DNA of 64,000 nt from Marasmius tenuissimus (lineage: Eukaryota; Basidiomycota; Agaricomycetes; Agaricales; Marasmiaceae). Below are positions 1-11,222 of this stretch, in pieces (positions within the stretch are counted from its first letter, which is position 1; each line of letters opens with the position of its first letter). The position numbers and the translations under genes are program-made. The notes under the pieces were generated by a model, which saw nothing but the letters and a program-made list of their open reading frames with translations, was not told the origin of the DNA and did not search any database. Where the stretch lies: assembly GCA_029532415.1 (NCBI GenBank), contig JAQOTA010000050.1:620001-684000 (forward strand), read 5' to 3'.

Positions 1-317
1 TTGATCTTCTGCATCATCTGCTTACGGTGCGAGCGGCGGGTATTGAATGCGACGGTGGGGAGCATCGGAGGGTTGATTTTGATGTGGAGCTACCTCTCGT
101 TCGATGGCCCAGACTACCGTATCGGGAACGGGTTGAACCTGGCATCGTTCGTTACGATTCTTATCCTGAACACTGTGCTGCTGTGATGGATGAAGACGGA
201 TAATAGGAAAAAGTATGGAGGAACGCTGAGGAGGTGAAGGGAGAACTCGAAGGCTTAGACCAGCAGAGCATTGAGAATTCGGACTGGAAACACCCAGAGC
301 TCAGGTGGTATCCTTGA
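1..317 (+). pseudogene. C-terminal fragment of an MFS transporter, decayed
   Basis: The frame open from base 1 gives a hydrophobic last helix with a D-G-P-x-Y...N-G-x-N-L-A-S pattern. This is typical of the end of fungal anion:cation symporter (allantoate/nicotinate permease-like) MFS proteins. A TGA at 184-186 interrupts it. Further on, in another frame, 231-317 encodes a hydrophilic tail ending DWKHPELRWYP-stop, which matches the usual ending of this family. One stop plus one frameshift are needed to join them and no GT-AG intron does so, so I read it as a broken gene. The rest lies left of the window. The family call rests on pattern recognition of the C-terminus only. Confidence 0.6.
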
Positions 318-2494
318 TGAGCCCGTTGGGCCGCTCAGCAGACAGCCTGGATGCTATGAACTCTGATAGGCCTTGATGGTGTTCCATAATTATTTACTTA
401 TATACCTTTATTATACCTGCACGTCCTTTGTATTGCCGAATAGACGAGTTATTCCGCTCTTGCTTCAATACGAATCCCTAACCTCCAAGGAGACACGATC
501 ACTTGAGTCACCGGAAGGGTCTTCCAGGGTCCCCATCAATCATGCCACCCTCTATATCCTTCTGTACCCGTGAGTTGTGATCCTCGTGACCGGGTCGAGT
601 CTATCCCGGGGCTCTGACTCCCGCCCTAGCCACATAGAATACTTCACCAAGGACCTTTCGAGCCCGGCATCCCTCTTCGTCAGTGGTTGACAATCCATTA
701 TCAGGTAGTCGGTGCATGGAGCAGTTCAGCTGAGGTTCATTGAGCCGAACGTGGTCTTTTAGTTGGTTGGAACGCTAAGCAATCTCACGTTCCTAATTCC
801 AGGCTCAGCCTCGCTGTTGATACTCTCTAAGCGGATGGGAGACATGCCTATTGGCGATGGGACAAAACTTCTTCTACGAACCAACCCTGAGTTTTAGACC
901 ACCTAACCTCCCCCTTCTTATCTAGGAGACTGGTACGACAGCCCGATCACACAATATCGTGTACCTTGGCCTTTCTAGCTTCTTGTGTTGTGTTGAACAT
1001 GATATTATCCTACGCAACCAGAGGTTAAGTAAGGAGAGGGTTTGCGTGTACGACTCAACTAGTCCCGCTACTTGTCAGCAAAACCTCGAATGACCTTCCC
1101 TTAGCACTCACATGCATATTTTCCTGCGACGACCATCTAACCTTCCTCCTAGCTTTCGAGACACGTAGCTATTCGTAATGTGCAGTAAGGTTCATTTCCC
1201 AAGATATTGATGGTTTTTCTGCGTTTGGAATCCTTCGTTAAGCCAGGGAATTGAGGTAGGCAAGAAGAAAAGATCTACCCCGTGGCTCTGCTACTGATCT
1301 GTCAATCCAAGAGTCCTAGAGCGACCCAGCTCAGCTATATTGAGGGCAAAGGTTGAGTGAATACCGAGAATGCTAGAAGTTGCCAAATGAGACGACTGAC
1401 CTCCGAGTCGTGGTCTATGTGAAAGTCGCGTCGTCACATAATTCCCACGCTACGCTCTTCTACTTGAACTTCCATCTCAATTTGCCTCAATGGCTTCAAC
1501 TGCATTGGCGAATGAGTCCAGCATGCTCGCGCGAGACTCAAACGAATGCTACGTCAAGAATTCCGTGAAATTATACATCCGGTCGTTCATTGAGAAAATG
1601 AACAAGACCATTCATCGGATCGTGGTCAGCCTGCCTGCTCACTTGGCGAGCTTTGAGACTGCTCTGATCAGTCGTCAAGGAACTCGTGAGCTTCTTTTGA
1701 CGGCCTGAAAGTGATCTTTTATGAATGATCCTTTCTTTTCGAAGATGTTGAACCATGCGGTTTGGCCATCGAAAGAAGAACGGGGCGACATCGGCATTCA
1801 TGTGGGTATCAAGGCGAATGATGGGTGCCTTTAACTTCTCTGAAAGGCACAGGGCTTAGTCGAGCGTTGTACGTTGCTTGTAAGGACGTCCTCCGCGGCT
1901 TTCAGCTTAGGCATCTATCCACCCTCTGGCTTTTTGTGCATATAATTTCTTCGATTTTTGGAGCCTTTGACATGATGCTCGTGGAAGCGGGCTCGAGTAC
2001 TGTACTGACATGGAGTCACTGACAGTCTAGTATTGATATTGCTCGGCGTTGTTCCAATCATTGATGATAGAAGCGACAACGGACCGGTGATAGGGACAAA
2101 AATAAGCTCATCCAGTTGAATGATCATGGCGGGAACCATCAATGCGCGGTCGAGGCTCACTCGGAATCCTTCAATGTTCAATTACTTTCGGTTTTGGAGG
2201 TACGAGGTGCTGCCATATCTGGTCACATTGCACGACTTATCAGTTCCAATATACCCACCCGTCAGTCCAGGGAATGCTCCGTTCCTTACATGGTCTTTTG
2301 CTATTGACAGGATCCCACTGATTATCATGTCTTGTGCCCTGTCAATCCCTTCATGACCGTGAGGGAGTGGATAAACTGCACCAAATGCCGGTACGAGAAC
2401 AGGAGGTTTATAAGCATGGTGCTGGGGAGTCCAGGGTTGCGTTCCTCAGTCCCCGCCACACGTCCCGTAGGATTTTCATCCCTTCATTCTGGAA
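318..2494. other. No gene recognised
   Basis: About 2.2 kb with only short, overlapping open frames on both strands (the longest about 90 codons). None has a motif I recognise. Some stretches (about 1490-1700 plus, 1915-2180 minus) could be exon remnants, but no splice-consistent model emerged. Confidence 0.5.
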
Positions 2495-4664
2495 ATGGCA
2501 CCTTCGATCGACAATACATTCGGTGGGTTTCGGTCGTCACATTAGCTCGGACTTTGCTTGATTAACGCCGCTGGACAGGCGCTGGACTGATTGGGGCGAT
2601 TGTCACTGCGATGTAAGAAAAAACACCGCGTCCCTCAACAGTCAAGCTCATTGTCAATTATTCTGTAGTCTGTACGGCGTTACAAGCGTTCAGGTGAGTT
2701 ACCTTGTCTGTATAGTCAGTAACTTGATTCACGATGGCCTGCCAGACGTACCTATACTACGTGAACTATCCGAAGGATGCCAAAAAGCTGAAGTTTTTGG
2801 TGCGTTCTGAAGCCTTTACTTTCCCTAAATTTATTAACATATATGCTAGGTCGGGTTGATCTGGTTGGATTTTCGTTTGACAAGGCTTTTAAGGCTTTGA
2901 AAGTTGACGTTCCCGCATACCAGGGTACTTGACACTGCGCATGTTGCCCTAGGTAAGAAGTTCCGAAACGACCTTCGGTTCAAACTGACACCCTTTCTCA
3001 GTGTCAATGTGTATCTACCACTATCTGGTTGGTTCTTTTGCCGTCTTTCCGATGTTTGATGCCTCACGACGCCGTAGGTAACAAGTTTTTTCAACCCCGC
3101 CGCACTTGCCCGCATCCATTGGTGATTATCATCCTGTCATCCTACCTCCTCCACATTTGTTGACCGTTATACACCAACAGGTCCCTCAACGTACGTGTTC
3201 CGACTGTACTGGCCTCGACATACACTCATTCTCTATTGATCGCAGCTTTCGGTCCTCCTAAACGTAAGAACCTCTCCCCAACCCAAGAAAATCCTCTTTT
3301 GACTTGGCGCCGCGTTCAAGGTGATACTGGCAGTCTTGGTACAAGGGTTAGCACCCCTCACAATTACAAGCGAACCCAAATGAACTGATGGCTTTTTCAG
3401 CTTTTTCACACATCAGGTGTACACTAGTAAGCTCCATTCCGCTCAATAACCCCTCGGGCTATTTATCGCGCTCCTTCAGTTTCAAAAGGTGTTACTCGAT
3501 GGATACTTGTTCCCCTCCTCGTGGTGCTGGTGGGTCTTCACTTCGGTAAGTTGGCCTATGATATGCGGAGTCTGATGGGCTGATCACTCCACATCCTCCT
3601 AGTATTTGGCATAGGTATAAAACATGTTTTCGTGGCTGCAGCAGCTGACTGACGATATTCTTTATATCTCCTCAGAAACGATAGCTTGGCTGTGCGTTCT
3701 TCCCACATGGACATTCAAGAACTTCTGACGAGTTTATTTTCCAGGTTCATCGAGACAAGTTTTGCCGAGTTCCAAACCTCTGAGACCGTGAAGGTGAGTA
3801 TATCATCCCCATCCAAGCCCGCACGGAATATAGCTGATCTCGCACTTCACCTTCAGCTGGCAGCCGCCACCCCCTTTGCTATATTTGCCGTTCTCTCCGA
3901 TATTGTCGTGGCAGGATCTTTGTGCGCGCTGCTCCACGAAAGCCGAACGGGGATCGGCAAGTGTGTAGCTCTACTTGATAACCACACCGTGATGGATTTG
4001 CTCATTACGCCTCGCAGAACCAATAGGATCATCACGAGCCTTATGATATACGCCGTCAACCGTTGCCTCTTGACCTCGTACGCCCGTTTTTATCTCGTCC
4101 CCGAGTAGACCTATCCTGACACTCCTGGGAAGGTTCGTTGCAATCGTAGAAGTTATTGTGGTAAGTCGGCCGTATCGACCCGTTAGCCAAGCGCAAAGCT
4201 CAGGGGTCCAATAGTTTGTCGCTAGACCGCACGAGTTGTGGTTCTTGGGAGTCGACTTTGTAATTGGAAAGCGTGCGTTTCCGGTCGTGGCTTTTTACCC
4301 TCTTTCAGTGACCTGACACAATGCCTTCCTTTCAACATAGTCTACGCGAATAGTCTTCTCGCCTCGCTGAACTCGAGAAACATGCTCCGAAACCAGCAGG
4401 GCAGTGGCATGATGAACACCAGTATCTACATTTCCGCCGATTCCTCGGATCCTTCGGTACGGTTCAAAGTTCTGGAGTTGTTTGAAACTTGAACTTGAAC
4501 GTTTTCTCTCGTAGAATGCTTCGAGCGGTTCCCGCGGAGTGCGTCACTATATAAACCGAGCCCGCGATTCATACAGTACACTGACCTCAACCTCCACCTT
4601 CACAGTCCCAAGGTCACGCCGTACTAGCCTTAAAGCCAATGAGTCGCGATGGTTCGACTATTGA
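2495..4664 (+). CDS. DUF6534-family multi-pass membrane protein, 22 exons
   Basis: Assembling GT...AG introns of about 50-60 nt gives one continuous frame of about 330 residues over 22 exons, starting MAPSIDNTFG. It has the order of landmarks of the Agaricomycete DUF6534 membrane family: an aromatic YLYYVNYPKDAKKLK after TM1, a VLDTAHVALV...YHYL segment, NPAALARIHWSL, a SLC...L..SRTG loop, an LLTS...V helix, and GKLYANSLLASLNSR near the end, followed by a Ser/Thr-rich tail. At least six hydrophobic segments are visible. Function is unknown; the family is thought to be integral membrane. Exons include 10-nt (3181-3190), 12-nt (3603-3614) and 14-nt (2850-2863) micro-exons. The last intron (from about 4450) is the least certain; without it the protein stops at 4492. 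Confidence 0.8.
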
Positions 4665-6041
4665 TGATGGGACACCTGCGTTTGGATCAGCTGGGCCCAA
4701 GGTTAGCCCAGATGTCTTCGCAGTTTAAGGGATTTTGTGTATGTGTATGTGTAATTCTGGAGAATTGTTTGGTGGAACTTCATGATATATCTATCTAGAT
4801 AGTGTAGATAGTGTGTGTACTCAATTTTGGCATCGGAATCGAAACCATGTATGTACCTCATTGCCCGAGTTTTGCGTTCATTTTGTGGCAAGACACCGGG
4901 CGCTTGGCAGTGGGCGTTCAAGTGAAAGCTATGGCTGCTTAGTCATTGCGTATCGCTTCTTCCAGTACAATGACCACTGGGTTTCGCGTTCGGGCTTCTT
5001 TATCCCCTTCTTTTACTCTGCACAGCGTCGGATGAGTTGAGGATGCGCAGTCATGGCTATTGGGTCGTTTTGTCAGGTCAGTATCAGCTTTAGCGTACAA
5101 TACGCACTATAACAACGGAGATTTCTCACTGAATTATATCCACTGCGTCCAGCCCTCGACTTGTTACCCAAGTCATTCGAACTAAATTTCAAGCTCTCGC
5201 ATCTCTGAAGCTTGGAACCATACCTGCGAGCGAAAACCGCCATGAAGTACTGCAGCTATCCGAACTTTTCGGAGTTCATCCCACTCGAACAACGGTCAAC
5301 TTTTCCGCTTCACAATCTTCATACTGAATGGCGAACGCTGTTATTTCTATGACTTCCCTCCGACTCGGTAACGCTTCTTCGAGCTTCTTTGAGTGCTACA
5401 TGATTCTAGTTGAAGGTAAGTGTTTGCTTCAGTTACTTATCAGTTTATCTAGCTTGTGTACATCGTTGATTTAATTCTCAGATCCGACTCTGCGAATTTG
5501 CTGATATGAAGATGTAAGCATAACTGAAGGAACGGAAAAGGACCCGAGGCGCATGTTTCCACTGAAATGCATCCCAACCGGTGTCTATCACTCGGAGACT
5601 GGCACTCTAGCGAGATTTATCCAGTCCTACAGAGACGTTACAGCGTTCCACACAGATGGCTCGGGATCGCTCTATTCGATGTGAGGATTAACGTCTCCGA
5701 TCATTCGGCGGCCATTGTAGGAGATTGTGCAAGGTCAGTCAATAGAAGCGTTCGTCTCGGAGGGTTATGTTCGGTGAAACACAATGTGAATGCCTATCGC
5801 TTCCTATTTCAATTCACCGAGGTTTAACAAACAACGCAATTGCGTGTATAGCATGGGACAATCGCCAGGTTACCGCCATTCAAGAACACACCATGACGCG
5901 CAAGACGTATTCTTCCAAGAGAATGGTGGACTCGACGGTGACTTTAGAGGCTCCACATCTACGCCTTGCGATATTCAGTCTGCCACAACACTGCGGTATC
6001 GATAGCACGACGTAAGCGACAATTTCCCGGCGTCCCAGAGC
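4665..6041. other. Unassigned stretch with possible exon scraps
   Basis: No complete gene. On the plus strand about 5300-5380 encodes ILNGERCYFYDFPPTR and about 5553-5684 encodes IPTGVYHSETGTLARFIQSY. Both look protein-like and lie in different frames. I could not connect them with frame-preserving introns, and I do not recognise the family. They may be a decayed gene. Confidence 0.3.
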
Positions 6042-6048
6042 TATATAA
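6042..6048 (+). promoter_or_regulatory. TATA-like box of first AA9 gene
   Basis: TATATAA about 72 bases before the ATG at 6120, followed by a CT-rich leader (tctctttcg...tctctctctg), the usual layout of strongly expressed fungal secretory genes. Confidence 0.5.
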
Positions 6049-6119
6049 ACCTCTATATCGTCGTGCTGTTCGATTCAAGCTCTCTTTCGAAAGCTCTTGG
6101 TCTCTCTCTGCCATCCACA

Positions 6120-7119
6120 ATGAAGTTCGCCTCTGCTCTGCTTTCTGCCGCTCTTCTGGCCCAGTCAGCCTCGGCACACTGTGAGTGGTTTCCATGGGCT
6201 ACTAGCTTCTCAAAGCTTACTGACTCTCACTAGACATCTGGACTACGCTGATCGCTGGCAGCACTCAATCCACAGGGGCTGTTCGTCAGCCTGCTAACAA
6301 CAGCCCCGTCGAAGATGTTACTTCGAACAACGTGAGGTGCAATGCGAACCCAGCACCCGCCTCCGAGACCGTCTCCGTCGCTTCCGGGAGCACAATCGGA
6401 TTCAAGCTCGACAATACCCTCTACCACCAGGTGAGTTGCCTCTAGATAATTCGAATGAAGCTCGCACGCTGAAAGAATTCCAGGGCCCCGCCGCCATCTA
6501 CCTCGGCAAGGCTCCTTCGACTGCTGCCTCATGGGACGGCTCTGGTGCCAACTGGTTCAAGGTCAGTTTTGAACCCGCCTTACCAGCTCTCGTCATTTCA
6601 CAGTTCTGACATTTCGACGTAGATTGCCGAGTGGGGAGCAACCTTCAACCCTTTCAACTTTGTTGACTTCAACGCCAACCAACTCACCACCACCATCCCC
6701 TCGAGCGTCCCTGCAGGAGAGGTACGCTTTACCGAATACATATTATTCCTGACCCTCACAAGTCAAACTCGAATCTCGCTCTAGTACCTCGTCCGAATTG
6801 AGCAGATCGGGCTGCACGTTGCCGGAGCACCTCAATTCTACATTTCTTGCGCTCAGATCAAGATCACCGGTGGAGGAAGCGCTAACCCATCCAAGGTTTC
6901 CATCCCCGGATACGTTTCCAAGACCGGTAAGTCCCTGAATATTCCCGATCTTTCGATCAAAAATGCTTATCTTCTCAAAGACCCTGGCCTCACTGTAAAC
7001 ATCTACAACCCGGTCCCCACTTCTTACACCGTACGTTGTGTCTGCAAGCTACCTCGAACCTATCTGAAAACTAAAATCACGTCTTTTAGGTCCCCGGGCC
7101 CAGGCCTTTCACCGGATAA
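6120..7119 (+). CDS. AA9 lytic polysaccharide monooxygenase (copy A), secreted
   Basis: Copper enzyme that oxidatively cleaves cellulose or related glucans outside the cell. Seven exons (6120-6180, 6234-6430, 6484-6561, 6623-6721, 6785-6926, 6981-7030, 7090-7119) give 218 residues. A 19-residue signal peptide ends ...SASA, so the mature protein starts HYIWTT, supplying the N-terminal copper-brace histidine (His20). The second active-site histidine is in [13 protein letters not shown] and the axial tyrosine in [11 protein letters not shown], all as in AA9. No CBM1 or linker follows, so it is a single-domain enzyme. It is closely related to the gene at 8066 with matching exon lengths, so the pair is a tandem duplication. 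Substrate preference cannot be read from the sequence. Confidence 0.95.
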
Positions 7120-7984
7120 ATCTCTTGTAGACCTCTGTATGCACGCAGACGTGATGAGGATAATGAGGAGTTGGGTGGGTCATGTACATTGTCGAGTGAA
7201 GATTCAAATAAATCCATTGTATAAACGACACGCGACGCGACAAATTTCCTTCCGGCCCGAAGTTTAGACAAGTTGCCATTCCGACGTCAACCATGCTTCA
7301 AGCTTGTACATTGAAAAGATGAAGTTGCCGAGTACTTGCGAACCATTTTTCGAGCTCAGCCCATTCCAGCAGACTCTGGAGACTCTGGGCTTCAATCACC
7401 AGCTTTCGCAGGACGAAACCCCTTTTCTGCGACAACGGAATTAGCAGGTAAGTTTACACTGTACACTGTTTCTCTAAGTTGAAAGGCGTCTCTCGATAAC
7501 TGTTGCCAGGCTCACACCCGCAGGCTCTTCAGGAATAACCAATATCTATCCTAATCGGCCCCCGCATGTTTGAGTGACGTCGTCCGCCTCCGGTGCTCAA
7601 CTCTTATTTCTACGCCGTCAGTCTCGAGCATGTTCCCGCAAACTCTAGACTGATACATCTCGGGGCTCCTTTGACCCAGAGTCTGTTCAGGAGGATCATA
7701 TTCGGCATTGTAGACAGTAGGCAAACTACCATTTGAATGCGTTATTCACCGAGGTTTGATGGAGGAATACCCACGAGGGTTGCAAGTGACTTGTTCCTGG
7801 ATGAGCTGATTCATCGTTATAGCCTACGCAGGCCTGCGCTTGTTTCTTGCAACGGCGACCCACGAGGCTCTTTTGTATTGCCCCGGCAGTCAAAGGTAAG
7901 TCTACTGCCGGAATTACTCAGTTTACTCAAGGACACTCACATGCTGGGCCACCGTTCCAAGCAACGAATTTTATCCGTCTCGAG
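7120..7984. other. Intergenic between the AA9 copies
   Basis: About 870 bases with no supported gene. Short frames such as 7737-7991 overlap the promoter of the second AA9 gene and look fortuitous. A short motif ttcaccgaggttt occurs here (about 7744) and again upstream of copy A (about 5812), consistent with shared upstream sequence from the tandem duplication. Confidence 0.4.
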
Positions 7985-7991
7985 TATTTAA
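7985..7991 (+). promoter_or_regulatory. TATA-like box of second AA9 gene
   Basis: TATTTAA about 75 bases before the ATG at 8066, at nearly the same distance as the TATATAA of the first copy, again followed by a CT-rich leader. Confidence 0.45.
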
Positions 7992-8065
7992 GGCGAGATT
8001 TATGCTTCAGAGTTTTCTTCAGAGTTTCTCCAGCTCCAGCTTCTCGTCTCTGCTCGCCAGCCACA

Positions 8066-9110
8066 ATGAAGTTCGCCTCTGCCCTGATTTCCGCCGCTTT
8101 GTTGGCCCAATCAGTCTCTGCACACTGTTCGTGACATTTTCCCATCTGTCGTTGGTCGAGGAACTGATTCCTCACCTCAGATATCTGGACTACTTTGATC
8201 GCTGGCAGCACTCAATCAAACGCGGCTGTCCGCCAGCCTCCGATTAACAGTCCCGTCGAGGACGTGACATCAAACAACATCAGGTGTAATGCCAACCCGG
8301 CACCCGCTTCAGAGACCGTGTCTGTCGCTGCCGGAAGCACCATCGGGTTTAAGCTCGACAACACCCTCTACCACCAGGTCAGTCTCAAACAAAAGACCTA
8401 ATGAACCGACGGTTGCTAAAGACAGACTTTAGGGACCTGCTGCTATTTACCTCGGTAAGGCCCCTTCGACCGCCGCGTCATGGGACGGATCTGGTGCCAA
8501 CTGGTTCAAGGTTAGCATCCGAGCTCTACCCTTTGAGGTCAATTCAATGACCTGACCCTGTCATGTAGATCGCTGAGTGGGGAGCGACCTTCAACCCCTT
8601 CAACTTCGTTGACTTTAACGCCAACCAGCTCACTACGACCATCCCCTCGACCGTTCCCGCTGGAGAGGTATGTGTCATATCAGCCTTTAATCACTTTATA
8701 GGGCTCATAACACAATTCCCTATTCACAGTATCTCGTCCGGTTCGTTTCCGCATTTACCTGTGATAGACCTCTCAAATCCTGACGCTTCGATAGTATTGA
8801 GCAAATCGGCTTGCACGTTGCTGGTGCCCCTCAGTGGTACATCTCTTGCGCTCAGATCAAGATCACTGGTGGTGGAAGTGCCAACCCTGCCAAAGTTTCC
8901 ATTCCTGGATACGTTTCTCCAAGCGGTATGTCGTCGGCACATCTTTGGTCGAGTCTCAATTGATTATTTGGTATAGACCCCGGACTTACCGTCAACATCT
9001 ACTACCCTGTTCCCACCTCCTACACGGTCAGTTATAAGCTTTCTATAGGCCCATCAGATCCCTTACTTTAGATCTTGTAGGTCCCCGGCCCCAGGCCGTT
9101 CAGAGGATGA
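8066..9110 (+). CDS. AA9 lytic polysaccharide monooxygenase (copy B), secreted
   Basis: Second member of the AA9 pair, also 218 residues. Eight exons: 8066-8126, 8181-8377, 8433-8510, 8569-8667, 8730-8740, 8795-8925, 8977-9026, 9081-9110. The signal peptide ends SVSA, giving the mature N-terminal HYIWTT with the copper-ligand histidine. The TLYHQGP histidine and the [11 protein letters not shown] tyrosine are conserved. Exon lengths match copy A except that the exon beginning YLVR is split by an extra 54-nt intron (8741-8794) between VR and IEQ. Differences from copy A are scattered and mostly conservative (for example QFY to QWY before the axial Tyr), so both look functional. No CBM1. Confidence 0.95.
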
Positions 9111-9463
9111 AGATTCAATTGACAATGATGATGTGACCTAACCGTAGCGATATCTGGGCTTGAGTAACTATTTTCAAACTTGTTCTAGTCATTGTACGAC
9201 AAATACCCGCAATTCGAAGTTTCCTAAGAGGTTCCATGCAGCTGTTTTACTATACCAACTTATCGATCACGGGCCCTGACGGAGGTGACGCGACGCGTTT
9301 GTTTGTCCATATAAGGCCAAAGCACAGTGCGTCATAATGACGTCACCGTTCCTAGTGCCTTGTCACTGGTTGTCATTGGAGCGCGCGAGCTCTTAAATAG
9401 ACGATGCACGCTGATCCATTCCCATCTCTTCTTCTCAACTGCATTGTCCCTCACATAATCACC

Positions 9464-10915
9464 ATGGCTTCTATTGTTGCACCCAAACTTGACGAGGGAA
9501 CTCTGCCTGCTACTCCGGCACATGAATGGGCAAACGAGACTAGCTCAGAACTGCAGAACACCTCAACTGTTGCTGCTGCTGATTCCGTGAATCGTCCTCC
9601 AATGGTTCAGGCTGTCTCTACACCAGGAGTTGAAGTACCAGGATCATACCCTCGAGGTGCAGATTCGACAGCTGCTGCTACCCAACCCTCAGGAGGTATC
9701 TTGGACATGGCCAAACAGTATTTGCCGGCACAAGAGGATGTCCAAGGCGTCTTGAAGAACGCAACGGAGACCGCGAAGACCTACCTGCCACAATCGGTAG
9801 CGGCATACCTTCGTGAGTGTTCTTGTTCTTTTTGTGAAGAATTTCGTATATTCAAGCTTCAACGCGACAGCTGGAGGGGCAGAGAAGGTGACCAGCCTCC
9901 CGTCACAAGAAGGTTCTCAGAAACCTCTGGAACACTCAGATGGCGTGGGATCGTTGCCCGGTAACGCTTCTGAAGCATCAGTCGCCAAACTCCCGGAAGA
10001 GAGGGAGCAGGAACACAAGGCTGCTACCGCTGTTACCGTTCCAGACACCAACAAGCCACTGCCCGATACGGTGAAACCACCGCCTAAGGTTGAAGCCGTT
10101 TCCCAGCTCACCCCTGCGACCAATGGGGCTTTGAAGGAGACCGTTTCGAGTGCCAGCATCGAGGCTCAAATAGCGGAAACGCCTATCGTGACTCCCGGCC
10201 CTCAAACTCCCCATGTCGCTGCTGCTAGCGGACCGGGTGGCGTGGGCGACCTTCCTGGTGCGAAATCAGAAGCGAAAGTGGCTCTTCTACCGGACGAGCG
10301 CAAGGAGTCAGAGCCGACCAATACCGCCAAAGTGAGTGTTTCAATAACATTTCTTGTCTTGGATGGCATTCGAGCCCATGTACAGCCCATGCGCTCTGCT
10401 GGAGAGCCTATGGTCAACTTGACACCTCACACTCATCATCTTGCCGCCGAAGGCACTTATTGGAAGGGGACTGCGCTGGGTGTCGATTCTGGATCCAGAG
10501 TGGATGCTTCCCATCTCGATACGGCTGTATGCCCTTCTATCTTCGTTTGAACGAGGTTTCTGACGTTTCCATGTAGGATGTCAAGGACGGTCCGCCCGGA
10601 GCCACCTTTGCCGCCCCGCGCACGGCGCAGCACACCGATTCGACTGTCGCTGTTTCCGGGCACTCCGAGCCTGATACCTTATCTAGCCCGAAAGGCTCAA
10701 AGTTCTCCGAAACGCCTTCCATCAAGAACAACGATCTTACTTCGACCACTTCTGCTGGTAGCGACGGAACTGAGGGAAGCCGCAGCGTCGGTGGAACTCC
10801 GCGAAAAGCGAAGTTGATGGACAAAATTAAAGGCGAAGTGAAAGTGATTACGGGTAAGCTCGGAGGGAAAGAGGATAAGGTCGAAGAAGGAAGGCGATTG
10901 ATGGGGAAGGTGTAA
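9464..10915 (+). CDS. Ala/Pro/Ser-rich protein with conserved basic C-terminus, unknown function
   Basis: Four exons (9464-9812, 9871-10331, 10386-10526, 10577-10915) give 429 residues. The middle intron (10332-10385) is 54 nt, in frame and stop-free, so it could be retained. There is no signal peptide or TM; it is mostly disordered. Two copies of a motif GVGxLPGxxSEAxVAxLPxER lie in exon 2 (about 9940-10015 and 10232-10305). The C-terminus is a lysine-rich amphipathic stretch (MDKIKGEVKVITGKLGGKED, then EEGRRLMGKV) that I recognise as recurring at the ends of Agaricomycete proteins of this type. A TTAAATA element sits about 70 bases before the ATG. Biochemical role unknown. Confidence 0.85.
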
Positions 10916-11222
10916 TCACGCATAATCTCATGGCTCGGTAGTTTAGCTTTTCATCCTATTTTCTCGTGTGCTCAACGATGTATACTACTTCTTGCGGACC
11001 TTATGGTGGTGGATAACACTAGTGTATTATAAATGTTGTTAATGCTACGACAATGATACTTGGTAACGGTTGCAGTCCGAGTATAACTTCCGTACCCTTC
11101 AGCTTGGACCGATAGAATGGATGAACATCGTATCATGTCTATATCCGGATTTGGGTGATAGTCGCTGATAGACCGACAGTGTAGATCGATGTAGTGCGAC
11201 GTTCGGAATGGGCAGGTGGGCC

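Noticed and set aside
3038..3072. Apparent 35-nt and 31-nt introns in the DUF6534 gene (also about 4079-4109)
   Set aside because: Alternative donors or acceptors give 50- and 56-nt introns that restore the family sequence better (YHYL|VTSFFNPAAL and LLTS|FVAIVEV), so no ultra-short introns are needed.
6046..6057. tRNA-like B box (gttcgattcaag) upstream of AA9 copy A
   Set aside because: No A box, acceptor stem or cloverleaf around it; it lies in the AA9 leader.
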